Shown here: in pieces, positions 25,877-34,319 of the stretch | Layout: each line of letters opens with the position of its first letter | Position numbering within the stretch: the stretch's first letter is position 1 | Source: Candidatus Thorarchaeota archaeon MP8T_1 | GTDB taxonomy: Archaea > Asgardarchaeota > Thorarchaeia > Thorarchaeales > Thorarchaeaceae | DNA length: 64,000 nt | Assembly (NCBI GenBank): GCA_002825465.1 | Contig: PJER01000012.1 | Span: forward strand, 5,034-69,033 | Direction of reading: 5' to 3' | Program-made: the position numbers and the translations under genes | The notes under the pieces: model-generated | The model's input: the letters and a program-made list of their open reading frames with translations, nothing else | The model's database searches: none | What the model was told of the DNA's origin: nothing

Positions 25877-27259
25877 ATGTATATCTCAAAGACGTTGTGC
25901 AATCCACAAGTGTGTAAGTATGAATGTCGGACTGCATGCTCTCAAATTCATGGAGATGATTCACCACTTGGTTTTGGGAAGGAATCATTATACCCTGTCA
26001 TTGATGAAGGAACATGTACTGAATGTCTTGCGTGTGTTCGCGCTTGTCCCCTGAATGCTATTAGTATCAGTGAGCATCCAGATACTTTTCCTGAACCAAT
26101 TCCCCCTCCCCCTGTGGCCCCTATTTCTTCAGAACGTCCATATGAGGTTTCTAATACTCTATCTAGGATGTCAGAAGCTGATACAATCTTTGCACGTGTT
26201 CAGTTTGATCCTGATTATGAATTCTATAAGAAGACAGAATTCTATGGTGCTGAATTTATGATCTCCAAGGGAATTCCAGGATATGGTCGATTTGAACATG
26301 AACTGAGTGTAGCTGCTTGGGAATTATATGACGCCAGAAATTCAATCAGACGCCCAGGAATTGGACTTGACCCAAATGCTGATACAACTGGTAAGAGAAA
26401 TGTGACCAATCCTGTAGAACTTACTGCTATGGTCAAGAAGGCCAGTCTTTTCTTTGGTGCTGGATTAGTGGGCATTGCAGACCTAAATAGAGTCTGGCTG
26501 TATACCCATAACCGCAAAGGTGAACCGTATAATATACCTGAGTCCTATACCTATGCAATAGTATTGGCAATCGAGATGGACTATGATGCCATAGCAACAT
26601 CACCCACTTTCACAAGCGCGGCTGCTACAGGTCTCGGTTACTCAAAAATGGCTTTTATAGAAGCTGAACTTGCTTCATTCATTCGCAGAATGGGATATAA
26701 TGCAATGACCTGTGGAAATGAAGTGGGTCTAAGTGTCCCACTGGCAATAGATGCGGGGTTAGGCCAATATGGTAGACATGGTCTTCTGATATCAAAACCA
26801 TATGGTCCGCGAATTCGTATTGCCAAAGTGTTGACTGACATGCCACTAATCCCCGACTCTCCAGATCTTGACTTCTGCAGAGCAGTTGTTCGGTTCTGCG
26901 AGACCTGTGAGCGGTGTGCTCAGATGTGTCCATCAAAATCAATTCCCTTTGGAAAAGAACGAACATTGAAAGGAAAAACAATATCGAATAACTCTGGAAT
27001 CAAGAAATGGTATGTCAATGTTGAGACTTGTTATGGCTTCTGGATTGAGAATGGTTCAGAGTGTTCGAATTGCATTCGTTCATGTCCATACAATAAGAGA
27101 GATGGTAGATTACATCGAACAGTAATGTGGCTCATCCAAAATATACCTTCGTTAAACAAATTTATTGTAAAATTTGATAAATTAGCCGGTTATGGACAGC
27201 AAAAGACTAATGATAAGTTCTGGAAAAAGGTAGGTGGTGTTCCTCGTAAGATAGAATAA
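25877..27259 (+). CDS. Reductive-dehalogenase-like Fe-S protein with RLI-type N-terminal domain
   Basis: A 460-residue protein. The N terminus (~8-62) carries a C-x4-C-x3-C-x3-C set (Cys8, 13, 17, 21) and a C-x2-C-x2-C-x3-CP set (Cys47-57). The layout LCNPQVC...YPVIDEGTCTEC...NAISI closely follows the Fe-S domain of ABCE1/RLI. A proline-rich linker follows (~75-90). The rest is like cytoplasmic reductive dehalogenases (RdhA/TIGR02486): a corrinoid-type nitroreductase-fold core and two C-terminal cluster motifs, C341-x2-C-x2-C-x3-C351P and C385-x10-C-x2-C-x3-C403PYN. There is no Tat signal and no RdhB anchor. It may be a B12-dependent reductase or an electron donor to corrinoid proteins; epoxyqueuosine reductase is a less likely alternative. 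Confidence 0.78.
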   Translation: MYISKTLCNPQVCKYECRTACSQIHGDDSPLGFGKESLYPVIDEGTCTECLACVRACPLNAISISEHPDTFPEPIPPPPVAPISSERPYEVSNTLSRMSEADTIFARVQFDPDYEFYKKTEFYGAEFMISKGIPGYGRFEHELSVAAWELYDARNSIRRPGIGLDPNADTTGKRNVTNPVELTAMVKKASLFFGAGLVGIADLNRVWLYTHNRKGEPYNIPESYTYAIVLAIEMDYDAIATSPTFTSAAATGLGYSKMAFIEAELASFIRRMGYNAMTCGNEVGLSVPLAIDAGLGQYGRHGLLISKPYGPRIRIAKVLTDMPLIPDSPDLDFCRAVVRFCETCERCAQMCPSKSIPFGKERTLKGKTISNNSGIKKWYVNVETCYGFWIENGSECSNCIRSCPYNKRDGRLHRTVMWLIQNIPSLNKFIVKFDKLAGYGQQKTNDKFWKKVGGVPRKIE

Positions 27260-27357
27260 TAGGAATGTTACATACAAAGCACTGTTTGCAAAGTAGTAAT
27301 ACACTATAATTTATCCAAAAATTGTGATAAAAATCCGAGTCTGGAGAATGTATTAAG

Positions 27358-28824
27358 ATGTCAAAGAAAGCGGGGAAAAAGACTACGACATCAAAGAAGA
27401 GGAAATCCAAGACTTCAGATAAGACATTCCCTGCAATACCTAACTGGAATGATACAATGATTGAGGTTATCCTCAATAATTCTCATGATGGAATTGTCAT
27501 TCTAGGGGATGATTTTACATTCGAATATATCAATGCGCGTGGATTGAACATCTATGGTGGAACTCCCAAAGACCTGATCGGTCAAGACTTTCGTAGTTTT
27601 ATGAAACCTGAAACTGCGAAAATGGTTGCTGAGTACTACGAGCGGAGAAGAAAGGGTCTAAAAGTTCCTGATGTCTATCCATTCAATTTAATTCGAAAAG
27701 ATGGTATCGAAGTAACTGTTGAAGCACGCGTTTCAGTTGTCATAGGTCCAGATAAAAAACCCAAAACAATTGCTCATTTTCAAGATATCACTCAAATAGA
27801 GGATGATCTGAGAGCTCTTGAAGAATCAAAGGCTCGATATCGATTACTAGTTGAAACTATGAATGATGGACTAGCAATCGACAATGTGGAAGGGGAGCTG
27901 ATCTATGTCAACAATGCTTTCTGTAAAATGCTCGGATGCACTAGTGATGAGCTCATTGGAAAGCACTGGAATGATTTGACAAATGAAATGACCCGTGAAG
28001 ACGTTCAAAAGAAAATGGCGGAGCGACGTACTGGTGTTTCAGCAAGATATGAACTTACGTGGGTTCATAAGAATGGCGATCCTGTTCCAACCATTATTTC
28101 TGCAACTCCCTACTTCGACCACGAAGGTAGTTTTACTGGAACCTTTGCTGTCATAACAGAAATCTCAGATTTGAAGGATGCTGAAGAATCTATCCAATTC
28201 TATCTCGATCTTCTATCCCATGATATAGCTAATCAATTACAGGTGATAATGACAAGTAGCGGACTTCTCGAACGCGAGGTCCCTGCATCTTATATTGAAG
28301 ATGCTCGACAAGATATCATTGATGCAGTTGATCGATGCAATCGACTCATCACCAAGGTAAAACGAGCTGGACAGATTCGGCGGGTCCCTCTGTCAAATGT
28401 TGATCTTGTTGATATTGTTGAAGAAAAAACCTCGATCTTAGAGCGCGTGTATAATGCCAAGATACACAGGTCTGGTTCGAAAAAGCTAATTATGGTTAAA
28501 GCAGACATCCTCCTTGGAGAACTTGTTTGGAATCTTCTAGAAAACTCTGCACGACATAATCCTACGGATAATAAAGAGGTCTGGGTTTCTATAAAGACAA
28601 AAGGAAATTCAGTTCTTCTATCAATTGCAGATAATGGTCCTGGTCTTAGTAATAGCAGGAAGCAGACATTGTTTACTGAACGTAGTCATGCTGGAGGAGT
28701 CGGGCTAAAACTTGTTCGCCAAATGATTCGAAAATATGGCGGATCAATTGAAGTCGAAGATCGAGTCCCAGGTAAACCAAATGAGGGTGCCAATTTCATT
28801 GTGATCCTTCAGAAATCAAAATGA
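27358..28824 (+). CDS. PAS-PAS sensor histidine kinase, soluble
   Basis: A 488-residue protein without TM segments. A basic N-terminal tail (KKAGKKTTTSKKRKSK) is followed by PAS 1 (~33-150), PAS 2 (~155-275), a dimerisation helix with the phospho-acceptor His288 in DLLSHDIANQLQ, and a HATPase domain (ELVWNLLENSARHN, IADNGPGL, GGVGLKLVRQMI). The HD-IANQ H-box is typical of archaeal kinases. It would sense a small ligand or redox state in the cytoplasm and phosphorylate a response regulator; no regulator gene is in the window. It lies 98 bases after the dehalogenase-like gene on the same strand. Confidence 0.88.
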   Translation: MSKKAGKKTTTSKKRKSKTSDKTFPAIPNWNDTMIEVILNNSHDGIVILGDDFTFEYINARGLNIYGGTPKDLIGQDFRSFMKPETAKMVAEYYERRRKGLKVPDVYPFNLIRKDGIEVTVEARVSVVIGPDKKPKTIAHFQDITQIEDDLRALEESKARYRLLVETMNDGLAIDNVEGELIYVNNAFCKMLGCTSDELIGKHWNDLTNEMTREDVQKKMAERRTGVSARYELTWVHKNGDPVPTIISATPYFDHEGSFTGTFAVITEISDLKDAEESIQFYLDLLSHDIANQLQVIMTSSGLLEREVPASYIEDARQDIIDAVDRCNRLITKVKRAGQIRRVPLSNVDLVDIVEEKTSILERVYNAKIHRSGSKKLIMVKADILLGELVWNLLENSARHNPTDNKEVWVSIKTKGNSVLLSIADNGPGLSNSRKQTLFTERSHAGGVGLKLVRQMIRKYGGSIEVEDRVPGKPNEGANFIVILQKSK

Positions 28825-28841
28825 AACATATGATACTCTAA

Positions 28842-29108
28842 TTATCTGGTTTTATTTTGAATTCTCTCATAGAGTCCTTCAAAGAAATCTTTCTTGTTGA
28901 TTTGGTTAATCTTGAAGAAGTTTGTCTTTATTCGATACAACCTTCTTTTAACTGCGTCATAATCTTTCAGTCTTCGTTTTCCAACTGCACTCTCTATTAT
29001 AGTGGTAACTTTCTCAGGAAAGTTGTCAATATACTGACATTGTTTCACTTGAATATGAAATAGAGTGCTCTGCAAAATATCAGTTCTTGATATACATCTT
29101 GTTTCCAT
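28842..29108 (-). CDS. Small basic helical protein, uncertain
   Basis: An 88-residue frame in an otherwise empty 440-base gap. The last ~60 residues have the look of a real amphipathic helical protein rich in Lys and Arg (EKVTTIIESAVGKRRLKDYD, then RRLYRIKTNFF). The first ~25 residues look less natural, so a start further in (a GTG at about residue 21) is possible. There is only a weak GGGGA near the ATG. It is convergent with the histidine kinase gene. No family recognised; it could be spurious. Confidence 0.35.
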   Translation of the reverse strand: METRCISRTDILQSTLFHIQVKQCQYIDNFPEKVTTIIESAVGKRRLKDYDAVKRRLYRIKTNFFKINQINKKDFFEGLYERIQNKTR

Positions 29109-29265
29109 TGCGCACGGTCCCCACGATATTGACTTCTAATTTTTCTAATAAAAGTTCTAATAATACTCTTAGAGTGTCTAGTAACTCTATCCGCGCGTTT
29201 CGAATTTTCAAGGGGTTGGAGTTTTATTGTAGATTAAATGTTAATGATTTGGAAATGTGGATGTT

Positions 29266-29961
29266 ATGAGAATCGCCTCGGTCATCGACATCAGTCTGGT
29301 AGACATACCCAAGATTCCTGTGACAGTTATTTTCACAGGTGGATGTAACATGGATTGCGCCTATTGTCAGAATGCAGAGCTTATTCCCAATGACTCTGGG
29401 ACTGAAATGGACATTCAAGATATCGTTCAGAGAGTTCGAGGAAATCTTTCTGATGGTTATTGTATCACGGGAGGAGAGCCTACCATTCACAAGGACATAC
29501 CCGAGCTCCTTAGAGCTCTAAAAGAGGACAATGCTGGTCATATCAATCTAAATACACAGGGGTCAGTTCCTGACATTCTTGAGAAATGTCTTCCGTATCT
29601 AGATTCTGTTTGGTTTGATATAAAGGGGGTTCCAGAGCGTTACGCTGAGATAACACGAACTCGATCCGATCCCTGGCCACGAGTCCTGAGGAGTATTAAG
29701 TTACTACTCAATTCTGAAGTATCTTTCTGGCCTCGGACGACATATGTTGGCGGATTGATAGATCCAATTGACGTTCAAAAAATTGCTGACCTATTATACG
29801 ATTTCGGTTTCAGAGGTGAATACTTGGTGCAGAACTATAAGAGATCTGCTGGTACTAGAGCGAGTGAGGTAGCATTATTCACTGAACCTAATGAAAATGA
29901 TCTGATTCCATTGTTAGACTCAATGCCTTCTGGAATAACTTTGAGACTTGAGTGGCGTTGA
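29266..29961 (+). CDS. Radical SAM activating enzyme (glycyl-radical activase-like)
   Basis: About 231 residues, short like the activase branch of radical SAM proteins. The cluster motif C-x3-C-x2-C is in TGGCNMDCAYCQN near the N terminus, the GGE motif is in YCITGGEPT, and the remaining barrel is compact. It resembles the pyruvate-formate-lyase-activase-like and anaerobic-NTP-reductase-activase-like proteins (COG1180) of archaea. These cut SAM to a 5'-deoxyadenosyl radical to install a glycyl radical or modify another target. No glycyl-radical enzyme is nearby. ATG at 29266 or GTG at 29257 could be the start. Confidence 0.8.
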   Translation: MRIASVIDISLVDIPKIPVTVIFTGGCNMDCAYCQNAELIPNDSGTEMDIQDIVQRVRGNLSDGYCITGGEPTIHKDIPELLRALKEDNAGHINLNTQGSVPDILEKCLPYLDSVWFDIKGVPERYAEITRTRSDPWPRVLRSIKLLLNSEVSFWPRTTYVGGLIDPIDVQKIADLLYDFGFRGEYLVQNYKRSAGTRASEVALFTEPNENDLIPLLDSMPSGITLRLEWR

Positions 29962-29987
29962 TACTAGAGAACAAACACACAGACAAC

Positions 29988-29996
29988 CTTTTAAAC
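29988..29996 (+). promoter_or_regulatory. TATA-like element upstream of psmA
   Basis: CTTTTAAAC lies ~70 bases upstream of the proteasome ATG, in the short gap after the radical SAM gene. It predicts a start site near 30015-30022 and a ~45-base leader. Confidence 0.4.
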
Positions 29997-30065
29997 TCCC
30001 TAGACGTCACCTTGTTTTGAACACGCCAGATTCTAGGTGTTAATCTGCTGGAGTGTCATGTTATC

Positions 30066-30806
30066 ATGTTTCAGACACAAAGTATGGCTTACGACCGAGC
30101 AATTACGGTCTTCAGTCCAGAAGGAAGATTGTATCAAGTTGAATATGCAACAGAAGCAGTCCGTCATGGGCCTCTTGCTGTTGGCGTCAAAGCTGTCGAT
30201 GGAGTTGTTTTGGCTGGTGAGAAAAGATCTCCTCATGCATTAGCTGATTTGGATTCACTCAAGAAAATTCTCCTGATTGATGACCATGTTGGTACAGCTA
30301 TTGCAGGTCTTCATGCAGATGCAAGGAAGCTCATTGATCAAGCTAGAGTTCAAGCTCAAATCAACAAGCTTCACTATGACGAACCTATCTTAATCCAGTC
30401 TCTAGTTGTCAACATCTGTGATGATAAGCAACTTCATACACAATATGGTGGTGCTCGCCCATACGGCGTATCATTACTTGTTGCTGGCATTGACGATAAT
30501 GGCCCTCAGCTCTATACTACTGACCCCTCAGGATCATTCTGGGGCTGGAAAGCCACTGCGATTGGAAAGGAATCTGATGTTGTTCGTGACTTCTTCCAAG
30601 AACACTACAAAGCAAACATCAAGATCGATGCAGCACTTACGTTAGCTCTTAAAGGTCTATTCCAGTCTGAGGATCTTTCAACTCTCAATGTTGCTGAGAA
30701 ATCGAAGACAGTAGAGATTGGCATGATTGACACAACTGATAAAATCTTCAAGATTCTGTCAAATGATGAGGTCCAAGAGAAACTGACAGCTCTAAAATCA
30801 GCTTAG
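30066..30806 (+). CDS. psmA: Proteasome subunit alpha
   Basis: A 246-residue archaeal 20S proteasome alpha subunit, the usual length. The N-terminal gate and signature (YDRAITVFSPEGRLYQVEYA) are textbook. The H0-H1 region, the Lys of the C-terminal-tail-binding pocket area (LAGEKR) and the DPSGSFWGWKATAIG block are present. Alpha subunits form the outer rings of the 20S core and dock the PAN/Cdc48 ATPase; they lack the catalytic Thr. The beta subunit is not in this window. The gene has its own TATA-like element and a short leader, and converges on the RimK-like gene. Confidence 0.97.
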   Translation: MFQTQSMAYDRAITVFSPEGRLYQVEYATEAVRHGPLAVGVKAVDGVVLAGEKRSPHALADLDSLKKILLIDDHVGTAIAGLHADARKLIDQARVQAQINKLHYDEPILIQSLVVNICDDKQLHTQYGGARPYGVSLLVAGIDDNGPQLYTTDPSGSFWGWKATAIGKESDVVRDFFQEHYKANIKIDAALTLALKGLFQSEDLSTLNVAEKSKTVEIGMIDTTDKIFKILSNDEVQEKLTALKSA

Positions 30807-30817
30807 TCTTGTTAATA

Positions 30818-31714
30818 CTATCTCTTTGACTGCACCACAAGTCTATCAATAATAAGACTTGCAACATCTAGGCCTGTGACTCTTGATAATGCACTCCAGG
30901 ATGGTGCTGCATTTGCTTCAATAACACATGGGCCCTCTGGAGATTCAATGATATCTACTCCTGTATAATCCAGATTTAGCACTTCAGCAGTTTTTAATGC
31001 GCACTCTCTATACTCTGGAGTGAGATCGGTTACTTGTGCTTCTCCTCCTCCATGTATATTGGTACGCCACTCGCCATCAACATCCTTAGGCACATATCGA
31101 TACATTGCACCTATCAACTCTCCTCCGATAACGAAAGCTCTAATGTCTCGGTCAGGTTTCTGTACAAGTTCCTGAACATAGAGAACCTGTCCAAGTTGGT
31201 GTATGAATTTCATTGCTCTGTAGGTGAGCTCACGATGTTCCGCTCGAATCATCCCCATCCCCCTTGCTCCTATGAGTGGCTTAATGATGACATCTCCTAC
31301 TTCATCCGCGAACTCGATTGCTGATTCTAGATTTTCACCAATGTATGTTCTTGGAACCCGAATACCAGCTTTGTTCAGCGCAGTAAGTGTTGCATACTTA
31401 TCTTTCGCTCTTCTGAATGAGTATGCTGGATTCATTACATATATCCCCGCATCTTCAAAATGTTCAAGGAGGCTAATTCTAAACGTTATCTGATCTCCTG
31501 TCCCGAATCCTACTGTTCTAACTATCACGCCATCCATATTCGAAACGTCTTCTTCATCTAGGTAAGTGAACTTGTTTGGAATTTGAGCTGCGACATCAGG
31601 CAAACGAAATGGCTTCGGGGTATGACCTTTTGCCTTGATTGCATCTATTAGACCTGCAGTTGCCCAATTATTCACATTCTCGTGATAGACTACTCCAAAG
31701 AGACAGTTTGTCAT
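30818..31714 (-). CDS. RimK-like ATP-grasp ligase (MptN/LysX-like)
   Basis: A 298-residue ATP-grasp enzyme of the RimK family. The ATP-binding region shows VIIKPLIGARGMGMIRAEH, LYVQELVQKPDRDIRAFVIG, and the metal-binding end GVDIIESPEGPCVIEANAAPSW. Family members add glutamate or another amino acid through an acyl-phosphate: MptN (tetrahydromethanopterin), CofF (F420), LysX (lysine biosynthesis) and RimK (S6). The overall feel is nearest to MptN/RimK archaeal proteins, but I cannot distinguish these from sequence alone. It is divergent from the carbonic-anhydrase-like gene. Confidence 0.85.
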   Translation of the reverse strand: MTNCLFGVVYHENVNNWATAGLIDAIKAKGHTPKPFRLPDVAAQIPNKFTYLDEEDVSNMDGVIVRTVGFGTGDQITFRISLLEHFEDAGIYVMNPAYSFRRAKDKYATLTALNKAGIRVPRTYIGENLESAIEFADEVGDVIIKPLIGARGMGMIRAEHRELTYRAMKFIHQLGQVLYVQELVQKPDRDIRAFVIGGELIGAMYRYVPKDVDGEWRTNIHGGGEAQVTDLTPEYRECALKTAEVLNLDYTGVDIIESPEGPCVIEANAAPSWSALSRVTGLDVASLIIDRLVVQSKR

Positions 31715-31858
31715 TTGGTTTCCCTCGTTTCTAAGTATGCTTCATGAATTTATTTCAGTTAAAAGAACTACCTACTAACTACTTCAGTAATTATTTAGTG
31801 TTCAGTATTCTCGTTTTTGATTGTGAACTAAGATAATCGTTAAGTAGGTTTCATACTT

Positions 31859-32893
31859 ATGTATAATCAAGGAGATAACACGCGAAGGATGATTAATAAT
31901 GTAGTTGAGCTCGCAGAGAAGCTCTCTGCAGAGCGTAAGAAAAATCCTGAACTCTCTGCACTGATGAACGAAGCTGCTCAAGGACAGGCACCACGATTTT
32001 TAATGATCTCCCCTATTACGAGAAGCTCTCAGGACCTTCAGTTATTCAATATGAAGAGAGGTGATGTTTTTCATGGAACGAGAGTACCTCATGAACCACT
32101 ATTACCAATATCACAATCACCTATTCTTTTTGCAGGCCCTGCTTCCTATAATAGGGCATTTCCAGAGCATCGTGGAGTGATTCTTACTTTCGATTTAGAA
32201 GAACCTGAAGATATCATTCGTGTATCATTGGATAATATTAGGAACCATCCTGATTTGATTGATGTACCCGTGATTGCATTTCGAGTTGACTATGACAGAG
32301 GTAGCGCACGCATTATCGCACATGGAAAAGGTCGCAGTTATGAGTATGAAAATTGGCTTTTGTCCCGAATTAAACACCCTGATCCTCTAGATTCAGAAAC
32401 TCTGGTCTTAATTTGTTCGGATTCGAGAGTTCACCCGCCTGTTACTCCTAGAGGGTTACCCATGGCAATTCAATCCCTTGGTGGTTACCTTCCTCCGTAT
32501 ACTGGAGCAGATGATGAAACACTTCAGTTGAATAATTTCTTTGATGAGTGGCTCTCAAAGCAAATGAATGACCCGCACATCCTTATTGTTGTACATGGTA
32601 ATTTTGAGGGTGAAGGCCCTTCATGTGGAGCTGCTGAGGCATCACTAAATCCTAATGAAATAAGCAACTCGATCCTACTTTCCGTGATTATCGAACTAGA
32701 ACGTGCAACCAGACCATACGAACCCATTCCCGCACAATCCGCTGAGGATCGTGTGAAATCCCTCTCTCACGCCATTCGAGAGAATCTTTTGACTTACCCA
32801 CCTGTGCGCATATCTGTTGATACAAAATCATCTGACTTTATTCAGATTCTATTGATGGATACCGTAAGTAATGTATTATCCACTGAAGACTGA
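31859..32893 (+). CDS. Beta-carbonic-anhydrase-like protein with extended active-site loop
   Basis: A 344-residue protein. The C-terminal half (from ~180) carries degenerate beta-carbonic anhydrase motifs: CSDSR (Cys186, Asp188, Arg190), a QSLGGY stretch in place of the RNAGG motif, and HILIVVHGNFEGEGPSCGAA with His246 and Cys256. In true enzymes the zinc His and second Cys are two residues apart (HxxCG); here nine residues separate them. The first ~175 residues form an unknown alpha/beta domain (FLMISPITRSSQDLQLF, then GVILTFDLEEPEDIIRVSL). The zinc site may be intact with an altered loop, so either CO2 hydration or a new activity is possible. No close family recognised. Confidence 0.68.
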   Translation: MYNQGDNTRRMINNVVELAEKLSAERKKNPELSALMNEAAQGQAPRFLMISPITRSSQDLQLFNMKRGDVFHGTRVPHEPLLPISQSPILFAGPASYNRAFPEHRGVILTFDLEEPEDIIRVSLDNIRNHPDLIDVPVIAFRVDYDRGSARIIAHGKGRSYEYENWLLSRIKHPDPLDSETLVLICSDSRVHPPVTPRGLPMAIQSLGGYLPPYTGADDETLQLNNFFDEWLSKQMNDPHILIVVHGNFEGEGPSCGAAEASLNPNEISNSILLSVIIELERATRPYEPIPAQSAEDRVKSLSHAIRENLLTYPPVRISVDTKSSDFIQILLMDTVSNVLSTED

Positions 32894-32903
32894 AGATTGG
32901 CAA

Positions 32904-33569
32904 TTAATACTGTCCGTAATACGACACAATTCGATCTTCATAGATTTCGAAATCCTGAATGAATCCATTCAATTTGAAAACTGGAACAACAGGCACACCT
33001 TCATGCATCTCAACTTCTTCGACAAGCCAAGTGACCATAGTGGGAAAAATAATGTAATTTCCTGGTGTCATGGATGGTATTTTCTCCGATAATCTATCCA
33101 TCTCTGAAGATAATCTGCCAGTTCTTATCTTCTGTTTTTCAGCGGCATCCCTAAGAGCCGAGCCCTTTCCTCCTCGAACACTCCACATTTTTGCATCAAC
33201 AGATATGATAGTTCGTCCTCGAACCCCAATGACATCGATCTCCATTCCCTTTACATCAGATGTTCCCCTTCGTCTGAAACTTTCTGCACACTTGAAATTG
33301 TTCTCAGTTAGAATATTAGCAATCAATCCTTCGAAATCTTTCCAAGTCAACAGATTCACAACATCTACTATTTGCACTCCAGCTTCGGTAGCTATCATCG
33401 CTAATTCTATTCGTTTCTCTCTATCAACCACAATAGTCCCTTGCTCATTCACGCGAAGATTGAAACTATAACAGATATCCAAATCTAATGATTCGGTGTA
33501 TTCAACTACACCTGTTTCTTTTGATTGGTCTAGAAGGTCAATGATGGTAGATTTAAGAGATGATTTCAT
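32904..33569 (-). CDS. Mrr-like PD-(D/E)xK nuclease
   Basis: A 221-residue protein whose C-terminal half has the Mrr/restriction-endonuclease-like core: a helix LLTWKDFEGLIANILTEN, strands with Asp112 (MEIDVIGVRG) and Asp125-Ala-Lys127 (IISVDAKMW). This is a good fit to the PD-(D/E)xK active site with the D-x-K third motif. The first ~65 residues are a separate small domain that may be regulatory. Archaea have stand-alone proteins of this kind used in DNA repair or as Mrr-type modification-dependent restriction enzymes; no partner gene is adjacent. It converges on the carbonic-anhydrase-like gene. Confidence 0.75.
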   Translation of the reverse strand: MKSSLKSTIIDLLDQSKETGVVEYTESLDLDICYSFNLRVNEQGTIVVDREKRIELAMIATEAGVQIVDVVNLLTWKDFEGLIANILTENNFKCAESFRRRGTSDVKGMEIDVIGVRGRTIISVDAKMWSVRGGKGSALRDAAEKQKIRTGRLSSEMDRLSEKIPSMTPGNYIIFPTMVTWLVEEVEMHEGVPVVPVFKLNGFIQDFEIYEDRIVSYYGQY

Positions 33570-33638
33570 ACTAAACTTTCTAAAACTGAGTTAGTTTATA
33601 ACATCAGTAGGTGACAGAAGAATAAGAAGGAGAAGTCT

Positions 33639-34133
33639 ATGGCTGAAATAACAGTAGGCTGGAAGCGAGTTCTGGACGCATTTGAAGATTGGATAAGTTA
33701 CGAAACTACTGAGTTCGGACCCTACACAGGTTACTTCTCACTCGAAAATCTGAGAGACCTAATGCACTCTGAAATAATTGGCTGGATGCGTTCAATGTTT
33801 GAAGACATTATTCCTGGGAGAGTAGAAAAATGTAGGAACGCTGGTATTGCGTTTGAAGATTTTATACCCTACATGCCTGATCCAGATGCACGAGAAGTTG
33901 TTCAGTCAATGATTGATTTGACTCAATTATTAGCTGACGATATGCTTGTAATGAGCGATACCATTCATAATATGCATGAAGATTACAAGACTGGTGGATT
34001 TGATGAGATAGTTCCATATCTCTCTGAACTTGCTGATTATGAAGAGAATATTCGACATCATATGAGTCTATTTAGCCAGGGATTTGGGAAACTTCAGAAG
34101 ATGGGTCTCGAAATGCCTGATTTAGAGTCTTGA
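33639..34133 (+). CDS. Helical acidic protein, unknown
   Basis: A 164-residue, mostly helical and acidic protein, not resembling any family I know. It contains Trp-rich N-terminal helices (VGWKRVLDAFEDWISYE) and a long C-terminal helix region (MVMSDTIHNMHEDYK; EENIRHHMSLFSQGFGKL). GGAGAAG precedes the ATG at a good distance, so translation is well supported. It stands alone, divergent from the Mrr-like gene, with a ~90-base gap to the next small frame. Confidence 0.65.
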   Translation: MAEITVGWKRVLDAFEDWISYETTEFGPYTGYFSLENLRDLMHSEIIGWMRSMFEDIIPGRVEKCRNAGIAFEDFIPYMPDPDAREVVQSMIDLTQLLADDMLVMSDTIHNMHEDYKTGGFDEIVPYLSELADYEENIRHHMSLFSQGFGKLQKMGLEMPDLES

Positions 34134-34220
34134 TTTTACTAAATTAACGTTCTTAGCAAACCTTAAGTGAAAAGAATGTTGGATTTTTCCTGACCCACAA
34201 AAAGTGAGGTGAAAAACGCA

Positions 34221-34319
34221 ATGGGTACTGAAACAACTTACTCTGCCCATCAGTATCGGGTCTCAAACACGAAAGGTGACTGCCAAATTAAGTCACGAGG
34301 TGAACGTGTTCTCAAGTGA
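34221..34319 (+). CDS. Short upstream open reading frame (32 codons)
   Basis: ATG at 34221 is preceded by GAGGTGA, a near-perfect ribosome site, and opens a 32-codon frame (MGTETTYSAHQYRV...RVLK) that ends at a TGA (34317-34319). It overlaps the start of the winged-helix gene in another frame by about 14 bases. It could be a leader peptide that couples or controls translation of the regulator, or the trace of a frameshift. No similarity seen. Confidence 0.4.
   Translation: MGTETTYSAHQYRVSNTKGDCQIKSRGERVLK

Noticed and set aside
24166..25902. 49-residue N-terminal extension of the corrinoid activator
   Set aside because: The ferredoxin domain begins right after the ATG at 25755; the extension has no family character and would crowd the divergent promoter.
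33070..33471. 133-codon plus-strand frame
   Set aside because: Complement of the Mrr-like nuclease gene; no domain and no ribosome site.
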